Source: Endomychus coccineus
Taxonomy: Eukaryota; Arthropoda; Insecta; Coleoptera; Endomychidae
Reading direction: 5' to 3'
NCBI GenBank assembly: GCA_958510875.1
Contig: OY294068.1
Location: forward strand, 153,858,388-153,922,387
DNA: 64,000 bases
Shown: positions 12,401 to 27,400 of the stretch, piece after piece
Numbering within the stretch: the first letter of the stretch is position 1
Layout: each line of letters opens with the position of its first letter
The notes under the pieces: model-generated
Told to the model about the DNA's origin: nothing
Seen by the model: only the letters and a program-made list of their open reading frames with translations
Databases searched by the model: none
Position numbers and translations under genes: made by a program

Positions 12401-15400
12401 GAGATATTAACCATTTCAGTGTTAGTGAAATTTTGAGCCATAATTTCATAAAATTTGTACGGAAAGCAAAGTAAAAACTGACAGTTTTGAGAATAAATTC
12501 TCCAAATGCCAAAATGACATTAGAAAAGCAGAGGCAACTAAGGTATTTTAATCAAGTAAAATTGGTAAGCCAAAATTGCAGGGAGTCAAAAATTAATTTT
12601 TTCAAGCTAATCCGTTGATTTTATCAAAATTTTCTAAGAGTAAAAAAAGTTTTCAAATTAGATAAGCTATCTACATAAAAAATATCGAGTGAATTACATT
12701 GACCACAAAAAAGTTCTGGACACTTTTCCCGTTACATCCTCAAGTTTGAGCCATTTCTATGGTCTCTAAGGCTCTTGAGGCAAAAGTAAAAAGGGTCATC
12801 AAATTTTTTTCGAATCAAAGAATCCTCGGTTTCATTTTGGCCACGCAGTTCGAGGACAGCCTGTATATTGAAATTCGTTCGATTCAAAATTCACGAGTAG
12901 ATAGATGATATTTTTAATTGAAAAATAAGCTTTGTATTCAGATTTCAGAAATTTAACGTCTATTATCTATTGTTGATCATATTTTATAATTGATCAGTCC
13001 ATACCCAAATTAGCATATTATCCAAGTGGACTCATGAAATCTTATTTTGCACTTATTTTTTTTCCTTACAGTTGAATATACACCGTTTCAAAGTAATCGC
13101 ACGTTTTGGGTTGATGCATGTGGTTGCAACCAATATTTGTGTCTGGGTGAGAACACTCGTTCTCGAATACATCAAAGAGATTACTCTGTACAACCAACGA
13201 CTTTTCAATGTTAATAACACGCAACACAAAACTTCCATATTCGCAGGTAAGTCAACATTTTCCTCAATCTTTCTTCACATAAACTATTAATTGCACAAAT
13301 CGTAACTAACTGCACTGCACGCACTGTGTGTGATTTACACCTGAGCTTTAATTTGCAGAAAAAGTTCGTTTGCATACAATTCGCAACGCTGACACCGTGC
13401 TTGGTTACCATTCGGCTAAACCGGATGTTATAACTACGACTGCGGCTGCGCTTACCTCCACCACAATCAATGTTCCCACTATGAGGAGCTTTTTGTGGGA
13501 TACGGCGCGCACTGCTGCCACCACCCTAAAAAATGTTCCCACCGTGTTGCCCACTACCACCAACAACCGTAAGTTTGAGCTTAACGTGTATTGAGACTTT
13601 TTGGATTTGAACGTCTACTAATCTCAATGAATGCAATTTTCGCAAATATTCAGGAGTTGAACACTAACTTAATTCGATATTGGAAGTGCTATTTATCCAA
13701 GTACTCCTCGTATAACCAACCCGAAGTAACTGTCATTGAATACTGACTCAGATAACTCATCTAAAATGATTGATTTGTAATAATTTCATAATTGTCTCAG
13801 AAATATAAAATATGAGTTAGCATGCACTGAACCTAAATGCATAAATGAAAATAATTGATGATTTTCATGTAATTGCTCGATGGTTTAGGAGCTACTGAAA
13901 AAGGAATTCCATGAGCGAAAAGTTTTATGAGCTACAGTGATCATAGACCTTTAACACATTTGTTCTGAAAACAAGAAACGATAAAAATTCAGTCAATTTA
14001 GACAACACGACTATAACGCTCAATTTAATACAAAATATGAAAATTCAATATTGTAGCTGATACTCTCTTGAGGTTGTAGGAAGTGTCAACAACATATTAT
14101 TGGCTTACATATCACAGGACAAGAGCAAGAAAATAATGAAGAACTGTTCTTAAAAATAAAGAATCACAGTTAGGTTGAAGTCAATACTGAAACATTTGAA
14201 ACGGTTTGATATGAATGTTCAAATTCGACAATTTTCATTCCTTAACTTACGAAAACAGATGAATAAGGCTAGCAGTATCACCACAGGGGCATCCTGCTGA
14301 AACTAGATGTTATCCGTACCAATTTCTTTCAATTAACGTCTCGATAATGATTGCCATACACAGCATTTTTGAAAAAGAAGGTTCCAATACTAGCACTTCT
14401 TCACAAGGCGACTCTTTCAGATGCAGTTGTTTTTCTTGAACCACATGAGGATTTGGAGCTCTACAAACTCAGCAGTGTTGCTTATTAATTTAGCCTTTGA
14501 GGTGAGAATAAGCCTTTCCAGCTGCAGCAGACATTTTGGAAATATTACAATTTACATTTGATATTGAGATTGCTACAATTTACATTTAATATTGAGATTG
14601 CTTAAGTCCATTATTCTGATACTGGTACAATGCAAGGACGGAAATATTGCGTGTAAATGTAATTTAATTATTTTTTGCAGCAGTCAAATAGTACCCCAGG
14701 GAAATTTAAGCCAATTTGTATCTCACTTTGAATGTGTGGTAGTTTCCCAACGCGGTGGATTCTCTCCCAGGTCAATCGTGTTTTTAACTATTCACGAGCT
14801 TCACCTGTTGATTGAACGATACTTGTTCATACGCAATTTCATTCAAAGTTAGCTGCCCCATTTCGTTATGATTTTCATTGGTCATAAAGAATAGATGAAC
14901 ATTTGAAAGCATCATTAGCATGCCGTATGATTTGTAATTCACTTCTCTGTATGATTTCACAATCTTTTCACATAAAACATCCAAACAAGAAAAGTACGCA
15001 GTAGTCTGTGGTCTGCCGGTTTCAATTATTGTGTTAAATGAACCTTTAAACCAAAATCTTTATGTAAAATACTGTGCCGAGCTGGTTGTGGTCATGTCTA
15101 CTTCCATTCCGCTGCAGATTTTATGTTGAGAACCAACACGTGTTGTCTTGACATCTTTACCTTAGCCGACACGTTCAAATTTAGCGATCAATTTCACTCG
15201 GGCGAGAGGACCCTTCACTTCCAACAGTATGAACCATTATTATGACAATTTTCACAATATTAATGCGTTGTTTTGACTATCGCAATCTCAAACAGCGACA
15301 TCTGTAGATTAATAGATACAAAATAGCAGGAAATTCAAAATGGAAATGAAATTTGATAAATCATCCCGATACGTTCAAATTTAGCGATCAATTTCACTCG

Positions 15401-18400
15401 GGCGAGAGGACGCTTCAATTCCAAAATCAGTATTACCATTGCAAAATTTTCACCATTATTATGGTCAATTTTCACAATATTAATGCGTGTTGCTAGAGAT
15501 CAACGATCCATTTTCGTCAACGGCAATGTTTTTACTATCGCAATCTCAAAGAAAGACATCTGTAGATCAATAGATGCAAAATAGCGGAAAATTCAAAAAT
15601 TGAAATGAAATTTAAAAAATCACAATCATGTTGATAAAGAAGTGTGCCACCTTCAACATTCACTGAAAAAGAGGATGCTGTAGTAATATTTAGGCACCAT
15701 GCACATATACAGGGTGAGTCAGTTTTTTGTAGACAAACTGCAACAGGAGATAGAACAAGTGTTTTTAAGAAGAAAAGTTCCCATAAACATATGTCGTAGG
15801 AGGCTTCGTTTTCGAGATACGGTGTTGAAATTGAAAAAAAAATTTCGTTTTTTGCGAATACCTCCGGAAGCGTTTATCGTACAAAAGACAGCTTTTGTAA
15901 GCATTTTCTACTCATAGTAAGCTATGTTCTGTGCGACGAAAAAAATTTTTTTACTCTCAATTGGGGAAGATTTTGAAGGGGTAGTGGGTGTTTTTCTCCC
16001 CAACTTCTACGCCACTGAAAAAAGTACGGTTTTGAGACAACCATTTGAACCGCCAATGTTTTCTACACAAAAAAGGTAGTTCTGGTCATAAGCTCTAAAG
16101 TTGACCGTTTTCGGGAAAAATTAACTTTTATGTTGAAAAACATGGTCAATTCTTACTAATTAAACAAAATTTATTCAAACGTTAGAACAAGTAACAAAAC
16201 CAAAAGATTGACCATGTTTTTCAACATAAAAGTTGATTTTTTCGAAAACGGTCAACTTTAGAGCTTATGACCAAGAGTTTTTTTTTGTGTAGAAAACATT
16301 GGAGGTTCAAATGGTTGTCTCAAAACCGTACTTTTTTCAGTTGGGGAGAAAAACACCCACTACCCCTTCAAAATCTTCACCAATTATGACTAAAAAGAAA
16401 ATTTTTTACCACACAGAACATAGCTTACTATGAGTGAAAAATGCTCACAAAAGCTGTTTTCTGTACGATAAACGGTTCCGGAAATATTCGCAAAAAGAAA
16501 TTTTTTTTTCAATTTCAACACCCTTTATCTCGAAAACGAAGCCTTCTACGACATATGTTTATGGGAACTTTTCTCCTTAAAACATCTGTTCTATCTCCTG
16601 TTGAAGTTTGTCTACAAAAAACTGACTCACTCTGTATATGCAATCACAGATAATTCCCCGCCATGTTGATTTTTATAAGCTCTAGCTGATATTGGAGATA
16701 TTTCCATTCAAAGTTCAACCTCAATCCAATAAGCTTCAGTATGCTTTATATATTTCGAAATGTCTTAGCTTAACGTAATATCGATATAATTTTCAAATAA
16801 AACTCATCAAAAATATGAGAATCTGAATCAGGTTGGATCCAATGATAAACTATGAAAGAGTTCACACTGGATACACTATAACACTATAAATAATAAACAA
16901 TCATCTTTATCCACTAAAAATACTGAACTAATTAATAGCTGAAAGGTTCTCAGTACTGTAATCGTATTTTTAGTGATTTCTTCAATAGTAGACTTCTACG
17001 GAAAATCTTGATCTTGAAAATTCGTGATTTCCGGATGGATTTTGCACCATTACAAGTGGCATCTTCAGGGTAGGCTTGAGGCTTGAACTAAAACTGATTC
17101 CTCTGGTTTCTGTAGCGGTATTTATTGAAGGAAAAAACGTTCACGCTACACAGTTCACTACCTTTATTCCGGTGGTAAAATCCGTTCTGGCACCTGACCC
17201 TGTCGTTGTGTGATCATGTGCGAAGTGGAATTTTCGAGGATGGGGTGAAGGTAATTTCCTGCGTCACGGCTTAGATTATTTGGATGTTTCAAGATTTAAG
17301 TTTTGGAACTCGAGCTAGGATTTTATTAGTATTTTCGAAAAGGATTCAATGATTAGTGTCAAACTTGTGTTCCGCAAGTGCAGATCTACTGGTGTCACGG
17401 AGCCTTGTACAGCGCTGATGTTCTTTGACAAGAGTAGCTACTGTATGACCTGTTTCACCAATGTAGACATTACCACGAGAACAGGGAATGCTATAAACAC
17501 CTCCTAAATGAAGAAGAGGAAGGTGAACTTTGATAGGTTTGTAAAACTGAGATAGTTTTGGAAAGTGAAAGTGTGGAAAATCGAATAGAAATATTATGTT
17601 CTTCAAGAATTTTGGAAATTCGATCTGTTATATTTTCAATATATGGAAGATAGGCAGTGGATAAATCAGGTGGCGGATTTGTTGCTCAGGTTGATTTGAA
17701 ATTTTATGCGATGTGTATTTCTTTATAACTTTTCGAATGTTATAATAAGAGAAATTATTTCATAATGAGACAGGTGAAAGATGTTTTAATTCTAATTTTA
17801 AGAATTGGGGTTGGAATGAGTTGATAGCTGTGTGGACCAAGAAGTTTATGACAGATTGCTTTAAGGCAGTTCTCGAGAGCTGCCATCAGGGCCGGACCTA
17901 GAGTTTAAGGGGCCCCGGGGCAAGACTAAGTTCGGGGACCTATTTCGCTATTGAGTTTGTCAACTCAATTTTTCAAAATTTTTGTAAAAAAAAAGAAACA
18001 AGGCTTTATTATTTCTATTCATAAATAATTTGTTTTATTTGTCTTACACATTTTTCACGTTGTATTACATATCAATTTGTAAGTTAAAATATCAGACATT
18101 CTAACATCATTAATCATGTAAAGTAGTAATATATTCTTAGTTATAATATTATACGGTACTTTCATCCCTTACATTACAAAATTATGAATTATATAGAGAA
18201 GGATGAGATATTCGGGTAGTCATTACAAATCACCTCTAATTCGCTAATATGCAGAAGTTGTTCGATAAGATTTTAGTATTAAAAGATTAAACTAATGCTC
18301 ATAATCACGATTCGATATTTGAGGAAAAAATTTTAGAACTTTCTTTTTCTTGCTTTTGAAGAGATAAATTGTTCAATGACTTTATCGAAATCAATTGTGC

Positions 18401-21400
18401 GCGCTCTCAGATTTTCGATTGATAACAATGATAAGTTGCTCAGCCTTTCTTGTTGCATCGAGCTCCGCAAGTAACTTTTGATTAATTTTAATTTGGAAAA
18501 CGATCGTTCAGCTTTTGCCGTAGTGACTGGGACTGTCAGAAACATGAGAAGGGCTGTACAAACATCTGGGTAGCTGTATGACAGTAACGCATTTTCAATC
18601 ATCAAAAAATGAGCTAGCTGTTTGACGACATGTATATCTGAGAAAAGGGTAAATTCGGAAAAAACGCTCCATAAAATGATAAATTCTTTACGTTTATAAA
18701 ATCTCACACTTCTAACAATAAAGTTTTTTTTCTAAGCTCAAGATTTGTACAGAATCTTATAGGTTTAGAGGTAACTATATTAAACAGATTTTTCGCAATA
18801 GCTTTTATTATTCTAAATAAATAAATTAATCAGTTAATAAATTTTCACATAACGAAGAACAATGAGACAGCGGCTAAAAATGCTAGCACTTCGAAACATT
18901 TTTTCTGTTTTTGTCCTTCGCTTAGGGGGCCCCCCGAGCCCGGGGGCCCCGGGGCATTGCCCCGGTTGCCCTATTGTAGTTCCGGCCCTGGCTGCCATGG
19001 GTTCCCCATTTTCTCCGATCATAGCTATCTTCATGGAAACTTTTGAGCAAAATGCTATTGACCCATCTCTCCTCAAGCAATGTTGGTTTAGATATGTCGA
19101 CTTTTGTTATCTTCTTTCCTCAATCACTTCAATTCATTACATCCCAATATTCTTTTCACCAGGGAAGTTAAATCGATACTTCCACTTTCGTTCCTAGATG
19201 TATTAGTTAGTCGACAGACTGATGGCACATACCGATAGATACCTCAATGGCCTTTCTCACCACTACCCTGCTCAGAAGCAATCTGCCGTAATCTCCTTGG
19301 TCCATAGAGCTGTCAATCATCCCAACCCCAAACCTTAAAATCAGAATTAGAACATCTCTCATCTGTCTTATTATCAAATAATGTCTCCCTATAAGATTCA
19401 AATAGCCATAAATACACTTCGCCTAAAAGTACAAATCAACCTGAGCCACCCCCCCCCCCTGCTTTATCCACTGCATATCCTCTATATATAGGAAATATAA
19501 CAGATCGAATTTCCAAAATCCTTAAAAAACATAATATTTCTCCTCGGTTTTCCACACTCCCAAAACTATCTCAGTTTTACAAACCTATCAAAGATCACCT
19601 TCCTCCTCTTCATTTAGAAAATTTTGGTAGCATTCCCTGTTCTTGCGGTAAAGTCTACTTTGGTGAAACAGGTCGTACAGTAGCTACTCGTGAGAAAGAA
19701 CATGAGCGCTGTATAAGGCTTCGTGACACCAATAGATCTGCACTTGCGGAACACACGTTTGACACTAATCATCAAATCCTTCTTGAAAATACTAAAATCC
19801 CAGCCCGAGCCCCAAATTTCAATCAGCGAAAAATCCTTGAGGCGATAGAAATTCTCAAACATCCAAATAATCTAAGTCGTGACTCAGGATATTACCTTCC
19901 CAACATTTGGAAACCCATCCTCAAAAATTCCGCACATGATCACACAACGACAGGGTCAGATGCCAGAACGTAGTTAAACACCGGAATAAAGGCAACTGTG
20001 TAGCGTGAAGGTTTTTTTGTACAATAAATACTGCTATAGAAACCAGAAGAATTAGTTTCATCAGTTCAAGTCTTAGGCCTACCCTGAAGATGCTTTCTGT
20101 AATGGTTGGCGAAAGGTCGGCATCAAGTCGTGCTATTGTGACGCGGAATCCATCCGGAAGTGATTGTTTCTTATTTATAGTTTTGGAACCGTTCTCGAGG
20201 ATGCGTTAATAACAAGAATGAGATATTGCATTTTTGAATTAGTTTGGACAGTCAATGATACAGTTTCTACATTTTTACTATATTATCTCTCTTACTTATG
20301 CAATTTCTCAAGGTGTGTTCACAACAACTACGAGAACTGTACCGACTACACTGTTTCGTTTATTTCAAACTAATCCTACTACTACAACTAGTACAAGCAC
20401 ACCACTTACGACAACTACGGCAAGAGCTTGGAAAGCAGTAACCACCACGGTGTCGACCACGCCATATAATAGCTTCTTTGATTTTAGAGCTTTTAACAAT
20501 TTAGTGAACGGTATGTTTAACTATTTAACCCGTATTGCTATCGATTAATAATATACTTACCATCACTTATTGTCCAGTCAATAAGGTGGGGAAAGAGACC
20601 GAATGATGTTCTATGGACCATGAAGGTCATTCCTGACTATTGATCGACAGTTCAATCTCCCCCATTCACCCCTATACGCTAAATTAACCCTATTCTAAAC
20701 CCACTTTTTAAGATAATTTTTAATTCATCAAAAAATTAAAAAATGTATCCTCCTAAAGACGTACTGGAAAGTTTTTTGGGTCGCTGAATACGAATCAGAG
20801 GTTATTTCCCCGGAAAATTCATTCAATTAATGGAAAATCAGGGAAATTTGTTAATTTTCTCGCGTGATTATCGCTTTATACATAATAGAAAAGTGGATAA
20901 CCTGAAAAGAAAATCTTTCCACGTCATTGAAGTTATCGTTTGATAGGTCGCTATAGGGTTTGTTTGGTCGCTGATTACGAATTTGATATTTAAAATGTTC
21001 AAAAATATCATTTTCCGGAAAAAATTATTATGAATTCTTTCCTTTGAATGGAATTTTTCGAGTGTCGTGTTGATTTACAATTATGTTTTCGATGTCAATT
21101 TTGAATTGCTAAAATTACACAAGTAGGTAATGTCAAAAAAATTATTGTTTGAAAATTTCGGAAAAATCAAAGAAATCCCTAGGAAAAATTCCAACTCCAT
21201 TGAAATGACCTTGCGATGCGTCATCGTAGGGTTATTTTGGTCGCCGATTACCAATTTGACATCGAAAATGTAAAAAAATACATCTTTTTTGTAATTTAAA
21301 ATTGAGTTCGGAAACATAAACGTAAATCAACACGGCATTCGAAAAATCACATTCAAATAAAATTTTCCGTGTTTTTCCGGAATAGGATATTTTTAAATTT

Positions 21401-24400
21401 AATTCGTAATCAGCGATCGAAAAAACCCTACGATGATTTGTCCAAAATTTTTTTTGCATTACTTGTAATTTTAACAATTTAAAATTGACATCAAAACATA
21501 ATGGTAAATCAACACGACACTCGAAAAATTCCATTCAAAGGAAAGAATGCATGATGAATTTTTCCGGTAAATGATATTTTTGAGCATTTTAAATATCAAA
21601 TTCGTAATCAGCGACCAAAAAAAACCCTACAGTGACCTATACACCATAATTTCAATGACTGGGAAAGATTTTCTTTTCAGGTTTTCCACTTTACCCCTAA
21701 TTTTCTTGGTTTTTTCTACTTAGGATCGAAATACGCGACTTTCAACCTCTATATATGTATAAAACGAGAATCATGTGAAAAATTAGATAATGACCAAATT
21801 TCCCTGATTTTCCGGGGAAATGACTTCGGTTTCGTGTGCAACGACCCAAAAAAACTCCTACAGCCCATTTCGAGGCTTAATTTGATTTTTTTGGTAAATC
21901 AAATCTTGAGAATAGGGTTAATTTAGCGTATAGGGGTGAATGGGGGGAGATTGAAGTGCCGGTCAGTAGTCAGGAATGACCTTTATGGTACATAGAATAT
22001 CATGCAAAAAGAATTTTTCTGCAAAATAGTTAGTAATTCCCCCGGCTTATTGACTGGACTATTATTACATTTTGAGGTTCTTGATTCTAGTCGTCCATAA
22101 TTCAAGTCCAGTCCATTCATGATTAGGAGACGAATGAAGTTTAACTTATTTTATTCAAATGCTATCACTTGCACTTTAACTCTTCAAGTTTCAACTTTTG
22201 TTTGTTATTTTATTTTTCTGGACGTTCTATTGGATCTAGGAATTAATCATTAGCTAGCGAAAAATTTTTAAGGGAATGTATCTTATAGAACTTTTTTTTA
22301 GGCAGGATGACTCATCTAATTTTGGTTTCACCTAATGCTTTGATGTTTTTCTCAAATGCTGCTAAACTAGTGCTGAGAACCTGTTAGCTCTTCCTGGTAT
22401 GGGTTTCAGTAACTATTTCCACTCACCGATCAACGATCAAATCAATAATGAATTCGTAAAAATAATAATGATTCTTGACTCAGATATAAAATATATGTAA
22501 ATTTTTGGGAAATAGGTCACATTAACACATAAATCAACTGAATTTTCGTCTTAACATTCGTTTCGGTCTCACGACCATCATCAGAAGACGTCTACAGATT
22601 AATTCACATCAAATAAAGCGCGAAAATTCTTAAACTAATTGTACTTACGATCAGTGCTCAGTAAAATTAGTTTAAGAAATCCCACGTTGATGTGAATTAG
22701 TTTGCAAGCGTCTTCTGATGATGGTTGTAAGAGCCAAACGTACGTAAAGGCGAGAATATAGTTGGCACATGTGTTAATGTGACCTATATCCCAAGAATTT
22801 ACATATAATTCGTGATAACCTAGTCATTTATAATGACATGAGCAAAAGCATCAATCAAAATTCATTTATCTTGATTGTTCCGGTTTTATTCTCCTATATT
22901 CAGTTAAATTGTCGTGAAAATTACCGAATGGATTTAATAATTATGGTAGAGTTAATTTTCGAATATATTGTCAGGGGTACCTGACTAATTTCAGTAGACT
23001 GACAAATATATTTCCCCGCCAAACATCGAACATTTTTATATTTTTCCAATCTTCTGCCAAACTACGCACGTTACAAAAAAGTCAACATTTGTATGATTTC
23101 AAATAAGTTCAATATGTATATTAATTTAAAATCTTCTTAATTGTTGTTCTTCTAGAGAGGGCATAAGGCATAATAAAAAGGTGAAATTAGTCGAGTATCA
23201 AAGTTACATTATAGATTTTTGTCAAAGCTCTGCATTTAGAAGGTACTCAGTAAAAATGGCTGGAAATTCCCACCTTTTTTGACAAATAACGGTAAACGGA
23301 CCTGTATATGTCGGAGCTAACTTGGCGGTAAAATGATGAACACTAGAAGATACATGCTCTACCTTCACCCACGTGACAACTCCAATCTCGACGACGGATA
23401 TTGTAATAACGGCTTTGGTGGGTAAAAGCACGGTATAACTGGATACGGACTAGTTGAAATGTTTCGCGTAATTTTTCTAATCTAGTTCAGTTGTCTAACA
23501 TTTGTTCAGGATTCGAATCGGTCGGACAATTTTCTTCGGTCTTCACCGGAGTGGTAAAGGAGCGGACTATCGAATTCGGTACTTCAAGTCCTCGACCAAA
23601 ATTCAAAAAGGCGGGTGAAAATCCGGTTGAGTGCTGCGAAGCGGAGTTTAGGGCAAACAGAAAATCGGGCAAAAATGTATCTCATTTACGCAAATTTGCG
23701 CAGTCATAGTTTTCAAAGTACGATTTGTTCTCTGCACGGGATTGCATTGCGAATTATATGAAGCAGAGAGGCGGTGCTTAATTCCAAACTTCAGGAATCT
23801 TGAAAATGTTACTTACGTACTGAGTCCCATTGCCGCTAATTACAGTTTACTGACAACCAGTACGAGTTATGATCTCTTCGTAGAAGGTCTGGGGTCACTG
23901 CTTGTGCGGTAGCTTTTCTTAACGGTTTTCACTGTACCTATTTCGTAAAACGGTCCTGCATGAGAGGAATGAAATTGTTTCCCTTGGCAGATCTTGGTAA
24001 TGGTCCTATCAAATCGGTACTTGCGCATTTCTAAGAAAAATGTCTTTACATTCAGCTGCATCAATCCGGGCGTTTGCTGTTGAGACACTTTGTAAGCATT
24101 GCATTGCATCCATCCACGCAAGTACTTTGCTATTTCGCGGAACGTTCACGGCCAATAATAATACTTGTGAGATATTCGCGCAATTGTCTTGGTAAAACCT
24201 AAATTTCCTGCAGTCAGACTGCTTAACCGGAGCCGTTTCGGAACACACAGCTCCAACGGATCTCTCATTTTCGGTTCGGACAAGTCATCAGAGTTCCAGA
24301 AGTGGCGGAACAGCCGATCATATTCAACACAATGATCCTGATACACTTCTGGACTCTTTTCAACTTCGGCTTCCTTTGAATTGTACCCGTTCTGAGCCTA

Positions 24401-27400
24401 AATTATAGCAAATTTTTTGCTTGAAAAAAAGAAGATAAATACATTTTCTGTCAGCCGCTCACTTTGGAAAAAACTTGAAATTCTTCGCCCGCAACCAACA
24501 TGTTTATTGGATAACCTATTGAAATTACTTAAGGTACCAATCCGTACAACATATAAGAAAAATAATTCCACCCTAATTAATGCTACCATATTTCACTATT
24601 TACTAAAAGAGACGAAATAGATTAAAAATAACTTCATGTGTAGTGATCATAAACAGTCACGGTTTTTCCAGGATTTGAGTTCAACTGGAATATTGACCTT
24701 CCATACCTTCTTATAGATTTTCTAATCTGGTCATATTTACTTCCTAATATCTGAAGAAAATTCAAGCAGGACGTAAATGAAGTGACCCATAAATTTCAGA
24801 AAATAAACAAATTTATGACAAAACAAAATTTTTTTCATATTGTCGTCACTTTTTATGCAAATTCTGTCGATGCCTTCAATATTCTCGATTTTCAAACATA
24901 AAGCATTTGACACATTCAATCATAATAATTACTATTGGACGTATAGATGACTAGGAATTCTGCCGATTCAAATGGAATATAGTGATATTTTATACCGTAT
25001 TAATAGTGAAATAGATTTTTTTCGTTTTGTATTCTAGTAGTATTATACTAATTATTACTTATTTTGTTTCTCTCTTCTAGTACAATATGTACTAGCTTTT
25101 ACATTAAATGTACATTTTAGTGGCTGAAGAATCTGATAATGCGATAAATGGATCTGAACCGTTTGATAATGTATTGTCTCAACCATTCACATGGTTCAAT
25201 GCCTCCCTGCTAAATACAACAAATACTACATGTGGTCGAACTAACATAATGGGTACCATTGTTCAAGATTCAGCTCCTTATTTATTTCCATTCATAATAG
25301 AATATTCACTGATCGGGGCAGCAGTCATCTATGTGATGTGGAAGCATATTGGTCGCAATCCTAGGTAAGTATTCTGCAAAATTTCTTCAAATGAAACCAG
25401 GCAATCACCATGTTTATATTATTGTTTCACTGTTCACTAATACCACAATCCATGAGTCGATGAATATTCTAGAGCAAATGGCTTTCAAATATTGATATCC
25501 CCGAAACAAACTGTTCAGAATATTTGATCCTTACATCTTGATGTATTGAGCAAAATTATCTCACTTTAAACAATTTCTAAAATCAATCAAGCGGATGTGC
25601 AATGAGCAATCCATTCTCCCATTTCCTGACAATATTTTTCTAAGAGAACTTGAACCTCCTTAAAATCAAAATTAAATCAGTTTCCAAAAGTTTGACACAG
25701 ATACGTCAATGACATTTTCGCAATTATAAGTAAAGATTTTGATCTACATGGTTTTTTGAACACGCATAATAAGCTATTTGATTTATTTAAATTCACTGTA
25801 AGAAAGCAATACCCAGCTTCCTTTTCTTGAAATTAATATTATGAAAAATTTATTCAGAAATACTGCTCAAACTAGTAGGTAGATATATTCAGCGGATTCA
25901 TGTACACCAGTATTTTTCAACGTGTGGGTCGCGACCCCCCAAGGGGGTCCAAGTCTTGTGCGGGGTACCGGTCGCAAGCCAAAGGCAGGTAAAAGTGAAG
26001 AGTGAGAGTTGTAGGTCCTACATTACTATAAAAATACAACAATTCAAGTGAGAAGGCTGTGCCTGTTTATTTCTTAATAATTTGTCGAATCTTGGTTCTA
26101 TTTTCAGACCAAATCATCTTCTAATTGGAGCCTATCTCTCTCCATAGATTTTATGTTCACCATTGAAAAGAACATTAGTTCTATTTCTCTCCTTACATTT
26201 TATTTCCACCTTTGAAAGGAACCTCAGTTCACATATGTAGAAAGTGTATGGTACAAATAATTTCACAGCTTCCCTTGCCAGCTCTGGGTATTCTTATTTC
26301 CTTGTGTTTTCATCCAAAACACTTCAATACTTTCCGAATTAAATTCCATCTTAAACATGCCGTCAGCAGCAAAATCTAAAAGATTTTCTTTCATCTTCAG
26401 ATCAGCCAGTTCTACTGACATACAAAAAAGGATTTAGTATATGTCCATTGTTAGCTTCAGAATCCACTTCTGGAAAGTAACTTAATAGTTTTACTTCCAA
26501 ATTATGCAAGCTCGGTATCATGAAAGGAATGTGAGAGCTTACTACCAACGATTGGTCCGTTTCAATTTCATGTCTTCTGAACGCAAGAGAAAGAATCGTA
26601 CACCCTTTTTTGTAAAGACGTTGACCACAAACCAAGTTTTTAAAGGAATCCTTTAATTTTTACCCTTGCCCTTTGGAATGTTTTCTTCTCTAATTTTAAT
26701 AGCATTTTAAGTTTAGAATTCATTTTCATCATATAATGGTTGATTCTATTCAATTCTTGTAAGAACATTTACAATTTAGCTTTTAGTTCCAGAACTCGTT
26801 TCAATACATTTCCTTTGGATAGGCCCCTGACCTTTGAGTTATAAAGGAGAGCTCGTAGGATCGAACCCATGTCTTTACAAACAATTCTAAACAGTCGAAT
26901 TTGCAAGGCTTTATCTCCAATAAAGTTCACAACTTTGATCACCTATTAAGCAAATCATTTAAATCGGAAGGTCCTGGAGCTCGCCAGAATTTTTTCACTC
27001 GTAAACTTCAGCAAAAAGCGATGGACAATGATTACGATAGATCTTTGATAATTAAGTTAATTTCTAACTAAAAACGGAAATTGGAACGCAATCAACTAAC
27101 CCAATTAGGGCCATTACTTTAAAATAATTGAATGAAATTCAAAAGTTTCACTTATCAATAAATTCCATAATTTATCTTCTAAATTTGCAATAAGACCCGT
27201 TTATAGTAGCAATAACAAGCTAAAAAACAGTTCAGGTAATACCTTTGATAAAGTTCCCGATTTCAACAAAATTCAAACAAATAGAATTTACAGAATTGAT
27301 TGAGTCATGTTCAAAATGCTATGTCGGTCAAACTAGAAGAAACATTTCAACTCGTGATACTAGGTTTTCTAGAAGGGATGTAAATGTATAATAGTCCAGG

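Noticed and set aside
18862..19197. 111-codon + strand frame across the hAT end
   Set aside because: It crosses the hAT terminal repeat into the Penelope-like RT, so it is a chimera of two elements and not a gene.
20076..20140. Second hammerhead candidate in the family 1 Penelope-like tail (CTGAAGATGC ... GGCGAAAGGTCGGC)
   Set aside because: The order of boxes is suggestive, but the stems do not pair convincingly by eye in either copy (also 53350-53400).
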